Assembly: GCF_003344885.1 (NCBI RefSeq)
Contig: NZ_CP031155.1
Coordinates: 2,246,534 to 2,310,533 of the forward strand
Length of the DNA: 64,000 bases
Source of the DNA: Altererythrobacter sp. ZODW24
GTDB lineage: Bacteria; Pseudomonadota; Alphaproteobacteria; Sphingomonadales; Sphingomonadaceae
Direction: 5' to 3'
Made by a program: the position numbers and the translations under genes. The first letter of the stretch is position 1, and each line of letters starts with the position of its first letter. Shown piece by piece: positions 62,801 through 64,000 of this stretch. A model generated the notes under the pieces. It made no database searches and was not told the DNA's origin. It worked only from the letters and a program-made list of their open reading frames with translations.

Positions 62801-64000
62801 TGAATTGCATCGGTATAATCGGTGCTGCTACCGATCCCGCCTTGGCGCGTTCCGCCAGCTACAGGGTCCTTTGAATCGATATAGGCCGCGAAGGAAGCAT
62901 AGTCGGTGAAGACCGTGCTGCTTACTGCTGTCGAAGCAAAAAGAACGGCTGATACCGCAACTGTGCCGTTGGTCCCGTTGAACAAGGCCTGCGCTGCGGC
63001 CTTCGTGGCAACCAGCATGTCATGCAGTTCCGTGTTGTTCACACTGCCCGAGAAATCGAGAATGAACCCGGCGTTGAAGTTCTGGCCGGTCGTCGAAGTC
63101 GACGCGAAGTTGTCACTGGCCGTCGGCGCATCATCATCAAAGGTGATGTTGAGCGTTGTGGCGGCAGTGGAGCCATCACTGTCGGTGACCGTGAAGCCGA
63201 TAGCCGCCAAGGCGTCGGTAGCTTCTTCATTGGGGGCGCCAGCGTTGAGGACATTGTCCACCAGCGTGACGGTGTAGGTGCCTGCGACTGTGTCGGTGAG
63301 CTCTACAGTGAACAGCGGGCTGCCATCACGCGCTCCGCCCGTTACCGTTGCAGTCAGCACATTGCCGACGATGCCGTAAGTCACCGTCTCGAGGCCCACT
63401 GTTGCGGTCGATCCGTCGACACCAGCGGCAAAACTCACGGCCACGGGCGTATCACCGCCCGGCGTGATCGTCAGCGTGCCGGAGAACGTCGCTTCGTTGT
63501 TGTCGCCATCGCTGTTGGGAACCGCGAGGTCATCGACCGTGCTGAGCGGATTGCCGCCTGCGAGACCGTCATCATCGACAGACGCTTCGGCAGTGCCGCC
63601 GGTTGGGGCGTTGGCGTCCGTAATCGTGAAGGTGATATCGGCAGTGACCGTATCTCCGTCACCGTCTGTTACCGTAAATGTCGCATCTGCGGTCGCCGGA
63701 TTGGCTAGAGGGTTATCGGCAGTTAACTCATAAGAGCCATCCGCCATTACCTTGATCATACCGTTGCCGATATCAATCGACTGGCTGAATCCGTCGCCGC
63801 CAAACACCAATGCGGTGCCATCAATTGCTGTTACAGTTGCACCGTCCGCGCCTTCTACGAAGGTCAGTGTACCGGTGGTGGTGCCACCTTCAGCGACGCT
63901 GCCAGTTTCCGCAGTGGCAGTTGGCGCATCATCATCGAAGGTGATGTTGAGCGTGGTTGCTGCAGTGGAGCCGTCGCTGTCTGTGACCGTGAACGCGATT
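59872..64000 (-). CDS. Giant repetitive adhesin, C-terminal part (runs off window)
   Basis: Open on the minus strand to the window edge; the true start lies beyond 64000. The visible ~1375 residues have VCBS/DUF5801-like beta-sandwich repeats. A ~100-residue unit ending AFTVTDSDGSTAATTLNITFDDD occurs at least twice (63100-63200 and 63900-64000), and VTFTITDANAPTGGTAEASVDDDGLAGG marks another. At 62500-63060 there is a von Willebrand A domain with MIDAS motif DFSGS. Later blocks: FNYVLIDGDGDTAGATLTVDV, DGSDVTVEPNGIIVTVEDDGP. The last ~270 residues are Ala/Glu-rich and acidic and end SQMPEPDMADDMSAAGANG, presumably carrying the secretion signal. No RTX GGxGxD nonapeptides are visible. Exported by the downstream type I system and probably released by the LapG-like protease; the N-terminal retention domain is not visible. 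Confidence 0.88.
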   Translation of the reverse strand, partial: IAFTVTDSDGSTAATTLNITFDDDAPTATAETGSVAEGGTTTGTLTFVEGADGATVTAIDGTALVFGGDGFSQSIDIGNGMIKVMADGSYELTADNPLANPATADATFTVTDGDGDTVTADITFTITDANAPTGGTAEASVDDDGLAGGNPLSTVDDLAVPNSDGDNNEATFSGTLTITPGGDTPVAVSFAAGVDGSTATVGLETVTYGIVGNVLTATVTGGARDGSPLFTVELTDTVAGTYTVTLVDNVLNAGAPNEEATDALAAIGFTVTDSDGSTAATTLNITFDDDAPTASDNFASTSTTGQNFNAGFILDFSGSVNNTELHDMLVATKAAAQALFNGTNGTVAVSAVLFASTAVSSTVFTDYASFAAYIDSKDPVAGGTRQGGIGSSTDYTDAIQTFVANFTPDANANNQVFFISDGNPNQQTSDGTLTNATATAWQTFVDNNDLNVTSVGVGNGINTGPLQDVDVDGEGAPVLVADFDDLVAALTAIVNAIPAEGNVLTDGTTADQFGADGGRILSIEIDGTVFTWDGQPATQLLTETTAAGGTLIFDFSTGDWTYAGADPVVADYTETFNYVLIDGDGDTAGATLTVDVPFEFPSVGTAESAVSEEGLVGGIADNLPAGLDTTDSASTNGTVPVSPANPSDVLTVTLGTPTATLTSDSETVVWALSVDAKTLTGSTAGNGIVVTVVIDDNGDYSVTLSGPLDHPDGSTEDNLDFSIPVQASDGSDVTVEPNGIIVTVEDDGPLAVAAAQVTIDNDAGEMGTAFLDSDNDVDNNFGADGGAVIFNAASVAGLVSQDLTSGLSPLNYTVSADGSVLTATKDSDSSTVFTITLEPAGSDDQYKVDLAQPLDSVSTVDFNDGGYDFVGGNGSWAGFNQPTVTGSQDLLLTPQESGVNGGTVNTNANEGGISSGNSVGNNEVFRIDFVTDLSGSPVSGGDYAVDDTHSFTSHYTANGASAFFSKINNSSTVTVEAFDDNDGDNTIGDGTQDPLTAIGISFGGTTLVVTANGTYNVGGESFTVTFAGGVATVAGVVEDTRLSGFTSDGYTSIEFGYAGGNTFKIGDFGATTITDEDVSFTVPISVQDGDGDVIDSGNLNVLLEGDSAAPVAMALTRVAFETIEDQPAANDNLEGSTRTGQRGFQAASVAAAAFGLVDGNDAGAIQLTADGQSAARSGFDKFASVGAIDVAAEKASAEATLFEQPETAVHEDVEQSGARHMGMETSEKAAAETVEAGDQSASQASQEAYDFIADFIGGEGAGAASAEATTMEAMLVLAQQSAAAETAQGDDGSAKVTLELPDVREAVSDVTAEEAISAIVDHFSGDTPDAVAVKTGSGDLASILEQGVASPHIYSGSQMPEPDMADDMSAAGANG

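Noticed and set aside
62000..64000. Repeated segments as a possible CRISPR or non-coding tandem array
   Set aside because: The repeats are in frame, ~300 bases long and encode related beta-sandwich domains of the adhesin; no short direct repeats with unique spacers occur anywhere in the window.

Overview
The window looks like chromosome from a marine or freshwater sphingomonad-type alphaproteobacterium, probably Erythrobacteraceae-like. This is inferred from the gene families and moderate-high GC, not from a marker gene. The families include Caulobacter-type TonB-dependent receptors, a Weimberg-type xylose pathway, flavin-dependent halogenase-family proteins beside TonB receptors, a DUF3489-DUF2924-serine recombinase trio, and a LapA/LapG-like adhesin system.

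Bases 1-6800 hold a TonB-dependent receptor, a TPR-sulfotransferase, the remains of a flagellar sigma factor (fliA) abutting the tail of another gene, and a GGDEF protein.

Bases 6840-36700 form one large plant-polysaccharide locus built around xylan and beta-glucan. It has a sugar:H+ symporter, a TonB receptor, GH10 xylanase, two GH3 enzymes, a GH5 enzyme, a tandem carbohydrate-binding-like protein, and a complete oxidative (Weimberg) route: xylX, xylA, xylB, xylC, an aldose epimerase, xylR and xylD. Interleaved are three flavin-dependent 'tryptophan halogenase' family proteins, a fourth degenerate one, and two cupin-like (Cupin_8/JmjC-like) iron-oxygenase-type proteins. Six near-identical palindromes (consensus GGTAGCGCTACC) sit just upstream of the transporter, the halogenase-cupin operon, the TonB receptor, the GH3/xylR divergon, the xylX operon and the GH3-cupin-GH5 operon. 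The halogenases and cupins are therefore predicted to belong to the same LacI-type regulon as the sugar genes.

Bases 36775-48272 carry an S9 peptidase with a sigma-54-like promoter, a MipA/OmpV protein, a second LacI regulator, a polyphosphate/phosphate cluster (ppk1, ppx, phoX), a MaoC/CoA-lyase pair and a queuosine-precursor transporter.

Bases 48332-51062 are a tRNA-Arg(TCT) followed by a putative integrated element: a structured inverted repeat, a large serine recombinase, a DUF2924 gene broken by an amber codon, and a DUF3489 protein.

Bases 51460-64000 are a biofilm-adhesin system. It comprises a one-TM periplasmic protein of unknown function, a LapG-like transglutaminase-type protease, and a convergent six-gene run: giant adhesin (running off the window end), OmpA protein, TolC-type channel, type I ABC exporter, SleB-type cell-wall hydrolase and HlyD adaptor.

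All calls come from reading the sequence by eye; no database search was run.
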